Notes under the pieces: generated by a model
Databases searched by the model: none
What the model was told of the DNA's origin: nothing
The model's input: only the letters and a program-made list of their open reading frames with translations
Part shown: positions 45,471 to 55,560 of the stretch, one piece after another
How the letters are laid out: each line of letters starts with the position of its first letter
Numbering within the stretch: the first letter of the stretch is position 1
Position numbers and translations under genes: made by a program
Source: Ahniella sp.
Lineage (GTDB): Bacteria > Pseudomonadota > Gammaproteobacteria > Xanthomonadales > Ahniellaceae
Assembly: GCA_016712105.1 (NCBI GenBank)
Contig: JADJRU010000049.1
Span: forward strand, 62,001-126,000
DNA: 64,000 bases
Direction of reading: 5' to 3'

Positions 45471-45477
45471 GCGCCGT

Positions 45478-46365
45478 ATGGTAGCCCTGCCCGCCCGTGT
45501 CGCACGTCCGCCCGAGCCCGAATCAAGGCTGCTCGCAGGCGTTGACGGCCATTCGTTGCGGGCCGACTTCTGGCCTGGCACCCAATCGCCCACGCCGCCG
45601 CGCCCCCTGATGTTCGCGCATGGTTTCGGTCAATCGCGCCTGTCGTGGACTTCCGCTGCATCGCAGATGGCAGAACTGGGTCATCCGTGCTGGAGCCTGG
45701 ACGGCCGCGGCCATGGCGAAAGCGCGTGGAACCCCGAACAGGCGCCCTACACCATCGATCAATTCATCGGTGATGCAGCACATGTTGCCCGCAGTCAGGC
45801 CAAACCACCGATCTGGATCGGCGCCTCGATGGGCGGCCTCCTCGGCATTGCAGTCGGCGCACTGAATCCCGAACTGCTGCACGCCTTGGTGCTGGTCGAC
45901 GTGACCCCGCGTTGGGAAGAAGCCGGGGTCAATCGCATCATGGACTTCATGCGCGCCCATCCGAATGGCTTTGCCAGTGTCGACGAAGCGCAAACGGAAG
46001 TGGCCCGGTACCTGCCGCATCGAACCCAGCGAGCCGAACCCGATCGCCTGCGTCGCATGTTGGTGCCGATGGCGAATGGCCGTCTGCGCTGGCACTGGGA
46101 TCCGCGACTGCTGGAAGACATCGGTCGCAGCGGCAGCACCGAAATGGCCCGCCTCAGCGATGCCGCGCGGGCCCTGAAACTGCCGGTCCTGCTGATCAGC
46201 GGTGGCCGCAGTGACGTGGTCTCGCGCCAGACCATCGAAGAATTCCAGTTTCTGGTGCCGCATGCCGAGCACCGCGTAGTCGACGACGCCACCCACATGG
46301 TGGTGGGCGACGACAACCAGACCTTCACCTACCATCTCGCCGATTTCATCAAGCGTCACGCCTGA
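45478..46365 (+). CDS. Alpha/beta hydrolase
   Basis: 295 residues. It has the oxyanion strand FAHGFGQSRLSW, the LDGRGHGES loop, the nucleophile elbow GASMGG (G-x-S-x-G) and a C-terminal His in DDATHMVVGDDN, so the catalytic triad is complete. The substrate is unknown; location before fadE suggests an acyl ester or thioester. ATG 45478 follows the -10 box by only seven bases, so translation may be leaderless. The stop is 14 bases before fadE. Confidence 0.85.
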   Translation: MVALPARVARPPEPESRLLAGVDGHSLRADFWPGTQSPTPPRPLMFAHGFGQSRLSWTSAASQMAELGHPCWSLDGRGHGESAWNPEQAPYTIDQFIGDAAHVARSQAKPPIWIGASMGGLLGIAVGALNPELLHALVLVDVTPRWEEAGVNRIMDFMRAHPNGFASVDEAQTEVARYLPHRTQRAEPDRLRRMLVPMANGRLRWHWDPRLLEDIGRSGSTEMARLSDAARALKLPVLLISGGRSDVVSRQTIEEFQFLVPHAEHRVVDDATHMVVGDDNQTFTYHLADFIKRHA

Positions 46366-46379
46366 ACCCAGGAGCTGTC

Positions 46380-48866
46380 ATGTCTACCCTTTCGCTGGCC
46401 ATCACCCTCCCTATAGCCGCCTTGCTGCTCACGACGATCGTTGCGGCCTACCGCCGCTTCGGCCTGGTGACCTGGACGCTGGTCTCGGCTCTCGCACTGG
46501 CAGGTGCAGCCGCACTCACGTGGCCAACCTGGCTTCCGTCCGCAATCGTCGGCGGTGTCTTTGCACTGGTGGCGCTGATCATCAACGTCAAACCGCTGCG
46601 TCGCGCACTGGTGTCCGGGCCCTTCCTGAAGCTCTACAAGACGATGACGCCGCAGTTGTCGGAAACCGAAAAAGTGGCGCTTGAAGCCGGCACGGTGGGT
46701 TGGGAAGGTGAGCTGTTCAGCGGCCGCCCGAACTGGAGCGTGCTGGCGAAACAGCCGAAGCCGCAACTGACGGCCGAAGAACAGGCGTTCCTCGACGGCC
46801 CCTGCGACGAACTGTGCCGCCTGCATGATGATTTCGAAGCGACGCACCACCGCGCCGACCTGTCGCCGCAGGTCTGGGATTACCTGAAGAAGAACAAATT
46901 CTTCGGCATGATCATTCCGAAACAATACGGTGGATTGGGCTTCTCGGCATTGGCACATCACGCCGTCGTGCAGAAATGCGCCAGCCTGTCGGGCACCTTG
47001 TCGTCGACTGTGTGTGTGCCGAATTCGCTTGGCCCAGCCGAACTGCTTCTGCACTACGGCACCGATGACCAGAAGAACCACTACCTCCCGCGCCTCGCCC
47101 GCGGCGAAGACATCCCCTGCTTCGCACTGACGAACCCGTACGCCGGCTCCGATGCCACGTCCATCCCGGACTTCGGCATCGTCTGCAAGGGCCAGCACCA
47201 AGGTCAGGAAGTGCTCGGCGTCAAACTCACGTTCGACAAGCGCTACATCACGCTGGCGCCGGTGGCGACAGTCGTGGGCCTCGCATTCCGCCTGCATGAT
47301 CCGGACAAACTGCTCAGCGAGACCAGCGATCGTGGCATCACGCTCGCGCTGATTCCGCGCCAGACCCCGGGCCTCGAAATCGGCCGCCGCCACTTCCCGC
47401 TGAACGTGCCCTTCCAGAACGGACCGGTGCGCGGCAAGGATCTGTTCATTCCGCTGAGCTTCCTGATCGGCGGCCAGGAATACATCGGCCAGGGCTGGCG
47501 CATGCTGGTCGAGTGCCTGTCGGTGGGTCGCGCGATTTCGCTGCCATCGAGTTCCGCGGGCGGGGTTCGCGCCGGCGCCGTCGCGACCGGTGCGTATGCC
47601 CGGATCCGCAAGCAATTCCAGATGCCGATCGGCCGTTTCGAGGGCGTCGAAGAAGCCCTCGCACGCATCGGTGGCAAGGCTTATGCCACGACGGCCCTCG
47701 CGACGATGACCGCGGCCGCGGTCGACCTCGGCGAAAAACCGGCGGTGCCCTCGGCGATCGCGAAGTACCACGCCACGGAAAACGGCGCGGCCGTGGTCAA
47801 GGACGTCATGGACATCCATGGCGGCAAAGCCATCATCCTCGGACCCCGCAACTATGTCGGCCGCGCCTATCAGGCAGCACCGATCTCGATCACCGTCGAA
47901 GGCGCGAACATCCTCACCCGCAGCATGATCATCTTCGGACAGGGCGCGATCCGTTGCCATCCGTTCGTGCTGAAGGAAATGCATGCCGCGCAGGACCCGG
48001 ATCGCCGGAAGAGCCTGGTCGAATTCGACAATCACCTGTTCGGGCACATCGGTTTTGCCATCAGCAACGGCGTACGCGCGTTCCTGCTTGGCCTGACCCA
48101 TGCCCGTTTGGCCAAGGCACCCATGGGTGATGCCTCGACCGCGAAGTTCTATCGCAAGATCACGCGTTATTCGGCAACGCTGGCACTGGTTGCCGACACC
48201 GCCATGCTGACGCTCGGCGCGAAGCTCAAGGTCAAGGAAAAGTTGTCGGGCCGACTCGGCGACGTGTTGAGCCAGCTCTACATCATGAGTGCGATGCTGA
48301 AGCGTTATGAAGACCAGGGCCGTCCGACCGTCGACTACCCGATGCTGGCCTGGGCCATGCACGATGCCGTGTACTCGATCCAGAGTGCCCTCGACGGCGT
48401 GCTGCGCAACTTCCCGATCCGTCCGGTCGCCTGGGCACTGCGTGCCCTCGTGTTCCCGATCGGTCTGCGCGAAAAGACTCCGGGTGACCGACTCGGCCAT
48501 CGTGTGGCGACGCTGCTGATGAGCCCGAACGAAGCGCGTGATCGTCTGGCCGAAGGCACCTACATGACCCCGAACGCAAACAATCCGGTGGGCCGCATGG
48601 TGGCTGGTCTGCCGAAAGTGATTGCTGCCGAACCTGTGGAACGCAAGCTGATGAAGGCGCTCAAGGCTGGCCAGATCAAGGCTCTGGAATTTGGCGCACA
48701 AGTCGACGAAGCCGCTGCCACCGGCGTCATCACGGCAGCCGAACGCGAACTGTTGATCGAAGTGCGTGCCATCACCGCCGAAGTGATTGCCGTCGATGAC
48801 TTCGACCCATCCGAACTGGTAACCGGCATCGATCTCGACAAGCCGAAGCTCAAGTCGGTGGCGTGA
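46380..48866 (+). CDS. fadE: Acyl-CoA dehydrogenase FadE
   Basis: 828 residues, the large proteobacterial FadE type (E. coli 814). Two N-terminal membrane segments (residues 5-75) precede the dehydrogenase fold: FGMIIPKQYGGLGFS, ALTNPYAGSD and VEGANILTRSMIIFGQG, with an extended C-terminal domain. First oxidative step of fatty acid beta-oxidation, passing electrons through ETF. It lies in the operon controlled by the TetR/PsrA-like regulator. AGGAG precedes the start. A full-length open frame on the opposite strand is a composition artefact. Confidence 0.97.
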   Translation: MSTLSLAITLPIAALLLTTIVAAYRRFGLVTWTLVSALALAGAAALTWPTWLPSAIVGGVFALVALIINVKPLRRALVSGPFLKLYKTMTPQLSETEKVALEAGTVGWEGELFSGRPNWSVLAKQPKPQLTAEEQAFLDGPCDELCRLHDDFEATHHRADLSPQVWDYLKKNKFFGMIIPKQYGGLGFSALAHHAVVQKCASLSGTLSSTVCVPNSLGPAELLLHYGTDDQKNHYLPRLARGEDIPCFALTNPYAGSDATSIPDFGIVCKGQHQGQEVLGVKLTFDKRYITLAPVATVVGLAFRLHDPDKLLSETSDRGITLALIPRQTPGLEIGRRHFPLNVPFQNGPVRGKDLFIPLSFLIGGQEYIGQGWRMLVECLSVGRAISLPSSSAGGVRAGAVATGAYARIRKQFQMPIGRFEGVEEALARIGGKAYATTALATMTAAAVDLGEKPAVPSAIAKYHATENGAAVVKDVMDIHGGKAIILGPRNYVGRAYQAAPISITVEGANILTRSMIIFGQGAIRCHPFVLKEMHAAQDPDRRKSLVEFDNHLFGHIGFAISNGVRAFLLGLTHARLAKAPMGDASTAKFYRKITRYSATLALVADTAMLTLGAKLKVKEKLSGRLGDVLSQLYIMSAMLKRYEDQGRPTVDYPMLAWAMHDAVYSIQSALDGVLRNFPIRPVAWALRALVFPIGLREKTPGDRLGHRVATLLMSPNEARDRLAEGTYMTPNANNPVGRMVAGLPKVIAAEPVERKLMKALKAGQIKALEFGAQVDEAAATGVITAAERELLIEVRAITAEVIAVDDFDPSELVTGIDLDKPKLKSVA

Positions 48867-49342
48867 TGAGTTCGGTGTCCACAAACCCTGTCCTGGCCCA
48901 ATACGAACGGCTGAAACGCTGGCCGTTCGGAGCGTGGCTGTTCGCCCGGGCAGTCTGTGCGCGGGCGCCGTATTTCAGCTCGATCCGCCCGAAATTCCTG
49001 ACGCTCGAGGCGGGTCGGGTGGTGGTGCAACTTCAGAATCGGCGTGCCGTACAAAACCACATCGGCACGATCCATGCGATCGCCTTGTGTAACGCCGCCG
49101 AAATGGCGGCCGGCGTAGCGATGGAAGCCACCTTGCCCAAGGCATGGCGCTGGATCCCGAAAGGCATGACCGTGGCCTATCTGGCCAAATGTCAGGTCAG
49201 CGCTACCGCAACCGCCATAGTCACGCTGCCGGACTCGGTTGAGGGCGGTTACGACTGCATCGTGCCGGTCGATATCACCGACGCCGACGGCACCAAAGTG
49301 GCGCGTGCCGACATCAACATGTACCTGACGCCCAGGAAATAA
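48866..49342 (+). CDS. DUF4442 hotdog-fold protein (putative thioesterase)
   Basis: 158 residues from ATG 48866, which shares its first base with the last of the fadE stop; GTG 48863 is equally possible. The hotdog-like pattern is clear: NHIGTIHAIALCNAAEMAAG (central helix), then MTVAYLAKCQ, and VPVDITDADGTKVARADI. DUF4442 proteins are predicted acyl-CoA thioesterases, which fits its place behind fadE, but activity is not shown. Last gene of the operon. Confidence 0.8.
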   Translation: MSSVSTNPVLAQYERLKRWPFGAWLFARAVCARAPYFSSIRPKFLTLEAGRVVVQLQNRRAVQNHIGTIHAIALCNAAEMAAGVAMEATLPKAWRWIPKGMTVAYLAKCQVSATATAIVTLPDSVEGGYDCIVPVDITDADGTKVARADINMYLTPRK

Positions 49343-49438
49343 CCCGGGCGGCGACCGCCCCAGGCTTTGTCGCCACCGCGCCAAGCGGGCATAATGCCCG
49401 GCTTCGAGCGCCGTCGTGCGCCAGCAGCGATTCACCCC

Positions 49439-51040
49439 ATGAGCAACCATTTGACCGAAACGGCGCGTCGGCGCACGTTTGCCATCATTTCGCATCCCGA
49501 CGCCGGTAAAACGACGCTGACCGAAAAGCTGCTGCTGTTCGGCGGCGCGATCCAGATGGCCGGCAGCGTGAAGTCGCGCAAGGCGGCACGCCATGCCACA
49601 TCCGACTGGATGGCATTGGAAAAGGAGCGCGGCATCTCCGTGACTTCTTCGGTGATGCAGTTCCCCTACGAGGGCTGCATCGTCAATCTGCTCGACACCC
49701 CGGGCCATGCCGACTTCTCGGAAGACACCTATCGCGTGCTCACCGCCGTCGATTCGGCGCTGATGGTGATCGACGTCGCCAAGGGTGTCGAAGACCGCAC
49801 CATCAAGCTGATGGAAGTCTGCCGGATGCGCGACACGCCGGTGATGGCGTTCATCAACAAACTCGATCGTGAAGGTCGTTCACCGATCGACCTGCTCGAC
49901 GAAGTGGAGTCGGTGCTCGGCATCCAATGTGCCCCGATCACCTGGCCCGTGGGGATGGGTTCACGCCTGAAGGGCGTTTACCACCTGCTCGACGACGAAG
50001 TGCATCTGTTCGAATCCGGCCGCAACTTCACGCGCCAGGACTCGACGATCCTCAGGCTCGATGACCCGATGCTCGGCGAACGCATCGGCGCAGACGCCCT
50101 CAACGAACTCCGCGACGAACTGGAACTGGTCCGTGGCGCGTCGAATCCGTTTGATCACCAGGCTTATCTGGCCGGCAAACAAACGCCCGTGTTCTTCGGT
50201 TCGGCCGTCAACAACTTCGGCGTCCAGATGCTGCTCGACTTCTTCGTGGCGAAGGCGCCCGCGCCCAAGGCGCACGCCACGCAGTCACGACTGGTGCAGG
50301 CCACCGAAGAAAAGATGAGCGGCTTCGTGTTCAAGATCCAGGCCAACATGGATCCCAATCACCGTGACCGCGTCGCCTTCATGCGCATCTGTTCCGGGCA
50401 CTACGAACAGGGCATGAAAACCCTGCATGTCCGTACCGGCAAGGAAGTGAAGCTGGCGAACGCGCTGACCTTCATGGCCTCCGATCGCGAAATCGTCGAT
50501 CGCGCCTATCCGGGCGACGTGATCGGCCTGCACAACCACGGCACCATTTCGATCGGCGACACCTTCACCGAAGGCGAACCCTTGGTGTTCACCGGCATCC
50601 CGAACTTCGCGCCCGAACTGTTCCGCCGCGCACGCCTGAAGGACCCGCTGAAGATGAAGCAGCTGACCAAGGGTTTGGCGCAGCTCAGCGAAGAAGGCGC
50701 CACGCAGTTCTTCAAGCCGATCATGTCGAATGACCTCATTCTCGGCGCAGTCGGGACGCTGCAGTTCGAAGTGGTGGCATTCCGACTGAAGGACGAATAC
50801 AGCGTCGAGTGCGCATTCGAGAACGTCCAGGTCGCGACCGCGCGCTGGATCGCCTGCGCCGATGACAAGAAGCTCTCGGAGTTCAAGGAAAAGGCCGCCA
50901 TGAATCTGGCCTATGACGCTGCCGGCCTGCTGGTCTATATCGCGCCAACCCGGGTGAACCTGCAGTTGACCGAAGAGCGCTGGCCGGATATCCAGTTCCT
51001 CGCCACGCGAGAGCACGCGCACGCAGTCGACGCGGACTGA
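49439..51040 (+). CDS. prfC: Peptide chain release factor 3
   Basis: 533 residues from ATG 49439; an in-frame extension to 49367 has no support. A translational GTPase that releases RF1/RF2 after termination. G-motifs: SHPDAGKTTL (P-loop), DTPGHADFSEDTYR and NKLDR. The C-terminal RF3-specific domain is complete (FKIQANMDPNHRDR, LQFEVVAFRL). Not in an obvious operon. Confidence 0.98.
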   Translation: MSNHLTETARRRTFAIISHPDAGKTTLTEKLLLFGGAIQMAGSVKSRKAARHATSDWMALEKERGISVTSSVMQFPYEGCIVNLLDTPGHADFSEDTYRVLTAVDSALMVIDVAKGVEDRTIKLMEVCRMRDTPVMAFINKLDREGRSPIDLLDEVESVLGIQCAPITWPVGMGSRLKGVYHLLDDEVHLFESGRNFTRQDSTILRLDDPMLGERIGADALNELRDELELVRGASNPFDHQAYLAGKQTPVFFGSAVNNFGVQMLLDFFVAKAPAPKAHATQSRLVQATEEKMSGFVFKIQANMDPNHRDRVAFMRICSGHYEQGMKTLHVRTGKEVKLANALTFMASDREIVDRAYPGDVIGLHNHGTISIGDTFTEGEPLVFTGIPNFAPELFRRARLKDPLKMKQLTKGLAQLSEEGATQFFKPIMSNDLILGAVGTLQFEVVAFRLKDEYSVECAFENVQVATARWIACADDKKLSEFKEKAAMNLAYDAAGLLVYIAPTRVNLQLTEERWPDIQFLATREHAHAVDAD

Positions 51041-51089
51041 CCTCCGCTCCGAACAAGAACCGGTCTCCAGGACTCCGGACAACCAAACC

Positions 51090-53269
51090 ATGGCGCAGGA
51101 AACCGGAACAGACCATCCGCCGCGCGACTTCGGTCGCTGGCGCGATCTCGTCTGGCCGATCGTGCTCGCACTCGTCGCAACCTTCGCGGTCGTCGACGAC
51201 CTGATTCTCTCGGGACCGATGGCTTGGCACCTGCGTCAGCCAGCTGTTCTGCAAGGTGGTCTGGAAGCGATACTGTTCGGAGTCGTGGCGATGGGGTGCG
51301 CCTGGCGAGGCAGTCGTACCGCCTGGTTCGTGCTGATCGTCGCAGCCTGTTTCTACCTTCGACGGCATCATGTCGACCTCCCGCTGATCTGCGCCCTGCT
51401 GACAGCTGAGACATTGGTTTCGCTCGGCCTGGTGATGATTCGCGACAACCGCATCGGCGACCATGGCTGGCGACTCGCCAAGGCCTTGTGCGCCGGGGCT
51501 TGTCTGTGGTGGCTGCTGATGCTCGCCATACATGGATTCCGATTGGGCAGCCCCGACAATCTCCTGCTGGTCTTTGCGCTCGTCGCGGCGGGCTCTTTTG
51601 CGTGGCGACGACAATCCGTTCTGCTGATGCCGGGACTACGCACGTTCGCCGCGCTGGCGCCTCTGCAGCGTGCCGTGGTGGCTCTGATCGGTGTCTACCT
51701 GCTTGTCCAGCTCGCGCGCAGCAACGCGGTGATCGGATATGACACCCTTTGGTATCTGGCTCGCGGCCAATCCGTGCTGGCGCCGAATGGCAGTCTGTTC
51801 GAACCTTTGGGCCTCGTGTCGGCCGTGCACTATGCCCCGAAACTGTTTGAAGCCTGGTTGTTGCCTTGGGAAGCCGCACACGACCTGAGCTTCCAGTTTG
51901 CGCAAAGCCTGGTTTTTGTCTGCGCTGCCGGATTTCTGGCAGCGGACCTGTTTGCACGCGCCGGCATGCCGAAGGGCTGGCGACCGGTTGCCGTGCTTGC
52001 CCTGCTGTCACTGCCAGCCATCGGCGCCACCGCATTGCAGCTCAAGAACGATGTGGTTGCCTGGTATCTGGTCTTGCTCGGACTCGTCGCAGCTCTACGT
52101 TGGCTCGAGTCGGGGCGTTTCGGCGATCTGTGTTGGGTGATCGGCGCGAGCCTGCTGGCCTGTTCGGCCAAACTCACCGTGCTGCCGATGATCGCTGCAA
52201 TCATCCTGGTGATGCTGATCGTGGCCTGCTTCAGGGGCAAGACCTGGCTCTTCAACGTCACCCGGGAAACGGGTGATGGGTGGTTTCTGGGATTCAGCAT
52301 CGTGATCTGTTTTGCGATGTTGTTTCGCACCTGGTGGTTGTGCGGATTACCCACGATCGGACCGGAGCCACTGGTCGCCATCTGGCGTTTTCTCGGCTTC
52401 GAATTGACTCCGCCAGCGGGCAGCCTGAAATGGTTGTGGCCGCAGGATTGGTCGGATGCACCATGGCTGCTGCCCGAAGCCCTGTTCCGGCCGGACGATC
52501 TGCCCAAGATCCGTATTGCCTGGACTGGCCACGTCTGGCTGCTGTGCGGCATGCTGGCGCTGTTCTGGCGGCGTTTGCCGCCCGTGGTTGCCACCCCGGC
52601 AGTCAGCCAAAGCGGATGGCTGCTCTGGCCCCTGGCGTTCCTTGGTTTGGTGCTGCTGATGGCCTGGCGTTACGAGACGCGCGGCGCAGACGGCAATTAC
52701 TACCTGATTCCGGTCACCGCGGCTGTGGTGCTCGGACTGAGCGCCGCCACTCGAGTCTGTGTGACTCGTGCTCAAAAGCTCGGTCTGTCGTCCTTGTTGA
52801 TGATGGGGATCGGCCTGCAGGTCACCCTTACGTTCCTCAGTGCGGGCTGGTCACCCCTGGGACCCGGACGTTCGATCTTGACCTCGGCCGGTCGACTTTC
52901 GACACCGCCGAGCGTTTGCGGTCGGAACGCGAATCGGTGCAACTGGATGAAGTCCATGCGCTGCTGTCCGGCTTGCCCGCGGCCACCCGAACTCTGGTGG
53001 TGGGGCCGAGTCCGGCTGCGCACTTGCTGCCGACCCGGGTGGAGGCGCTTGAGAACGTTGCGTTCTCGAGGCCGGAGTACATTGCCGACGGCAAGGGATT
53101 CCACGAATTCCTGCGGGTGAGTTGTATCCGCTACATCGTCGTCGACAAACTCGACAAGCCGGAGCTTTATCAAAGCCTGCTTCTTGCCTTGGCCCAGTCC
53201 CCGCATGAAACCGCCCTGGACACCCCTCGATGGCGGGTCATTTCCTTGGCTGCCTGCACCCGCCCCTGA
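51090..53269 (+). CDS. Polytopic membrane protein, GT-C-like, frameshifted near the C-terminus
   Basis: Restored length about 726 residues with around 14 hydrophobic segments. A luminal-type loop after the first third carries VIGYDTLWYLARGQSV, where GT-C glycosyltransferases have their acidic active-site residues, and there is a C-terminal soluble tail. One base is missing near 52860: the membrane frame ends in a nonsense tail, while the next frame continues with TFDLDLGRSTFDTAERLR and YIVVDKLDKPELYQSLLL to 53269. Assignment to dolichyl-phosphate-mannose-like transferases is by architecture only. It stands between prfC and mrp with no clear partner. Confidence 0.7.
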
Positions 53270-53383
53270 GCCTGCAGACAAGGATACGGACATCGGCGAG
53301 TGCGCAGGAAGGACAACCCAACCCGATGTGACACCCCCGGCTTCCAGTTACACTGGCGTTCTTTGAACAGTCCGGAATACCCC

Positions 53384-54460
53384 ATGGCGCTGACGCGCGA
53401 CTCCATCGAGGCAATGCTGGCCGGAATCATTGATCCGCACAGTGGCCTGAACCTGAAAGACCTGAACGCCATCAAGGGCATCGGCATCGACGGCGACAAG
53501 GCCGCGGTCGAGGTGCAGCTGCCTTACCCGTCGGCTGGGTATGCCCAAACCCTCAAGGCGCAGATCGAGGATTGCCTCGGCGCGGCTGCCGGCACGGTGA
53601 TCGTGTCGCAGCGCATTTACTCGCACAAAGTCCAGAAAGACCTGACGCCTCTGCCCGGCATCAAGAATGTCATTGCCGTAGCCTCCGGCAAGGGCGGCGT
53701 CGGCAAGTCCACGACGGCGGCCAACCTGGCGCTGGCGCTGCAGGCGGAAGGCGCTCGTGTCGGCATTCTCGACGCCGACATCTACGGCCCGAGCCAACCG
53801 CGCATGATGGGTGTTTCCGGCAAACCCGACAGCAGCGACGGCAAGACCATTCAGCCGAAAATCGGCCATGGCGTACAAGTCATGTCGATCGGATTCCTGA
53901 TCGAAGAGGACACGCCGATGATCTGGCGTGGTCCGATGGTCACGCAGGCTTTGCAGCAACTGCTGACCGATACGAACTGGCAGGATCTCGATTACCTGAT
54001 CATCGATCTCCCACCCGGCACCGGCGACATCCAGTTGACGCTGTGCCAGCGCGTACCGGTCTCCGGCGCGCTGATTGTCACCACGCCGCAGGACATCGCG
54101 CTGCTGGATGCCAAGAAAGCGCTGAAGATGTTCGAGAAGGTCGAGGTACCGGTGCTCGGCATCGTCGAAAACATGGCCCTGCACCAGTGCACGAACTGCG
54201 GTCATGTCGAACATATCTTCGGCTCCGGCGGCGCCGACCGGATGGGCACCGAATACGGCGTGCCGGTCCTGGGCGCGCTGCCACTGCAGATGATGATCCG
54301 CGAGCAGGCCGACAGCGGGACCCCGACGGTTGCCGCCAGCCCGAATTCGCCGGCTGCACTCATGTACCGCGAAATCGCCCGCAAGACGGCCGCGCGGTTG
54401 AGCTTGCAGGCCAGAAACAAGAAAATCGCCTTCCCCAACATCGTCATCCAGAACACATGA
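53384..54460 (+). CDS. mrp: Mrp/ApbC iron-sulfur cluster carrier
   Basis: 358 residues from ATG 53384. An N-terminal DUF59/MIP18-like domain (IIDPHSGLNLKDL) precedes the P-loop ATPase: GKGGVGKSTTAANLALAL, DADIYGPSQPRMMG and DLPPGTGDIQLTL, and the CTNC cysteines that hold the bridging cluster. It delivers [4Fe-4S] clusters to apoproteins. The stop overlaps dcd by four bases (ATGA). Confidence 0.96.
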   Translation: MALTRDSIEAMLAGIIDPHSGLNLKDLNAIKGIGIDGDKAAVEVQLPYPSAGYAQTLKAQIEDCLGAAAGTVIVSQRIYSHKVQKDLTPLPGIKNVIAVASGKGGVGKSTTAANLALALQAEGARVGILDADIYGPSQPRMMGVSGKPDSSDGKTIQPKIGHGVQVMSIGFLIEEDTPMIWRGPMVTQALQQLLTDTNWQDLDYLIIDLPPGTGDIQLTLCQRVPVSGALIVTTPQDIALLDAKKALKMFEKVEVPVLGIVENMALHQCTNCGHVEHIFGSGGADRMGTEYGVPVLGALPLQMMIREQADSGTPTVAASPNSPAALMYREIARKTAARLSLQARNKKIAFPNIVIQNT

Positions 54461-55026
54461 GCATCAAATCCGACCGCTGGATCCGACGCATGTCCGAATC
54501 AACGGGCATGATCGAACCATTCGCCCCGAACCAGGTGCGGCATGCCGCCGATGGTCAACGGATCGTGTCCTACGGCACGTCGAGCTACGGCTACGACATC
54601 CGCTGCTCGGACGAATTCAAGCTGTTCACGAACATCAACTCGACGATCGTCGATCCGAAAGCCTTCGATCCGCAGAGTTTTGTCGACGTCACCTCCGACG
54701 TCTGCATCATTCCGCCGAATTCGTTCGCGCTGGCGCGGACCGTCGAGTACTTCCGCATTCCGCGTAACGTGCTGGTCGTCTGCCTCGGCAAGAGCACGTA
54801 CGCGCGTTGCGGCATCATCGTCAACGTCACGCCGCTGGAGCCGGAATGGGAAGGCCACGTGACGCTCGAGTTCTCGAACACCACGACCTTGCCCGCAAAG
54901 ATCTATGCGAACGAAGGCGTGGCACAGATGTTGTTCTACGAATCCGACGAGGTTTGTGCAACCTCTTACAAGGACCGCGGCGGCAAGTACCAGGGCCAGC
55001 GTGGTGTTACCTTGCCCAAAGCCTGA
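54457..55026 (+). CDS. dcd: dCTP deaminase
   Basis: 189 residues. It deaminates dCTP to dUTP for thymidylate synthesis. It has VSYGTSSYGYDIR, VCLGKSTYARCGI and the catalytic Glu in PLEPEWEGHVTLEF, plus the trimer core of the dUTPase fold. It starts in the ATGA overlap with mrp. Mrp-Dcd adjacency is common in this group. Confidence 0.97.
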   Translation: MSIKSDRWIRRMSESTGMIEPFAPNQVRHAADGQRIVSYGTSSYGYDIRCSDEFKLFTNINSTIVDPKAFDPQSFVDVTSDVCIIPPNSFALARTVEYFRIPRNVLVVCLGKSTYARCGIIVNVTPLEPEWEGHVTLEFSNTTTLPAKIYANEGVAQMLFYESDEVCATSYKDRGGKYQGQRGVTLPKA

Positions 55027-55040
55027 ACGAGGACTCGCCC

Positions 55041-55553
55041 ATGGACGCACAGAATCCGTATACCCCGCCCAGGTCCGAGTTGGCCGACAACCAGCCTGCA
55101 CCGCCGGAGTTCGAACTTGCCGACCGTGGCATCCGCCTGTTGGCCGCGATCATCGACGCCTTGATCCTGTTGATCGTGTTTGTACCCCTGCTGTGGTTGG
55201 GCGGTTTCTTCAAGGCGGTTCTGGCGAACGAAGTCGATTTCCTGTTCAGCCTCAAGATCACGCTCGTCGGTTTTCTTGTCTATGTCCTGGTCCAGGGCTT
55301 TCCGCTGTTCTACTGGGGCCAGACCTGGGCAAAACGCCTCGTCGACATCCGCATCGTCGACATGGAAGGCCGCCAACCGGAGTTCTGGAAACTCATCGTG
55401 CTTCGTTATGGCGTGATTCAGGCCATCGGGCTCATACCTGTGCTGGGCGGGCTGTTTGGCCTCGCCAATCCACTGTTCATCTTCGGCGAAGAGCGGCGTT
55501 GTCTGCATGACCGCATTGCCGGCACCCGTGTCATCAATGTCAATAAGCGCTGA
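55041..55553 (+). CDS. RDD-family membrane protein
   Basis: 170 residues. After a short Pro/Ala N-terminus come membrane segments at about 38-58, 75-93 and 125-145. The family signature is seen in the Arg/Asp pair (LADRGIRLLAAIIDA), the WGQTWAKRLVDIRIVD loop and the terminal LHDRIAGTRV. RDD proteins are small inner membrane proteins, some linked to ion transport. GAGGA precedes the ATG. The next gene starts eight bases after its stop. Confidence 0.88.
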   Translation: MDAQNPYTPPRSELADNQPAPPEFELADRGIRLLAAIIDALILLIVFVPLLWLGGFFKAVLANEVDFLFSLKITLVGFLVYVLVQGFPLFYWGQTWAKRLVDIRIVDMEGRQPEFWKLIVLRYGVIQAIGLIPVLGGLFGLANPLFIFGEERRCLHDRIAGTRVINVNKR

Positions 55554-55560
55554 GGTTCCA

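Larger units (their letters stand above)
45426..45481. promoter_or_regulatory. Pair of palindromes flanking the hydrolase promoter
   Basis: Two 18-base copies of CCATAC-N6-GTATKG: CCATACGCCACCGTATTG at 45426-45443 and CCATACTGCGCCGTATGG at 45464-45481, spaced 38 bases start to start. They bracket the PsrA-like site symmetrically, and the second covers the -10 region and the start codon. Likely operator sites for the divergent TetR regulator or a second factor. Confidence 0.55.

Noticed and set aside
46356..48884. 842-codon open frame on the minus strand
   Set aside because: It is the exact antisense of fadE, its composition is that of a codon-bias shadow (long His/Arg/Gln runs), and no family motif is visible.
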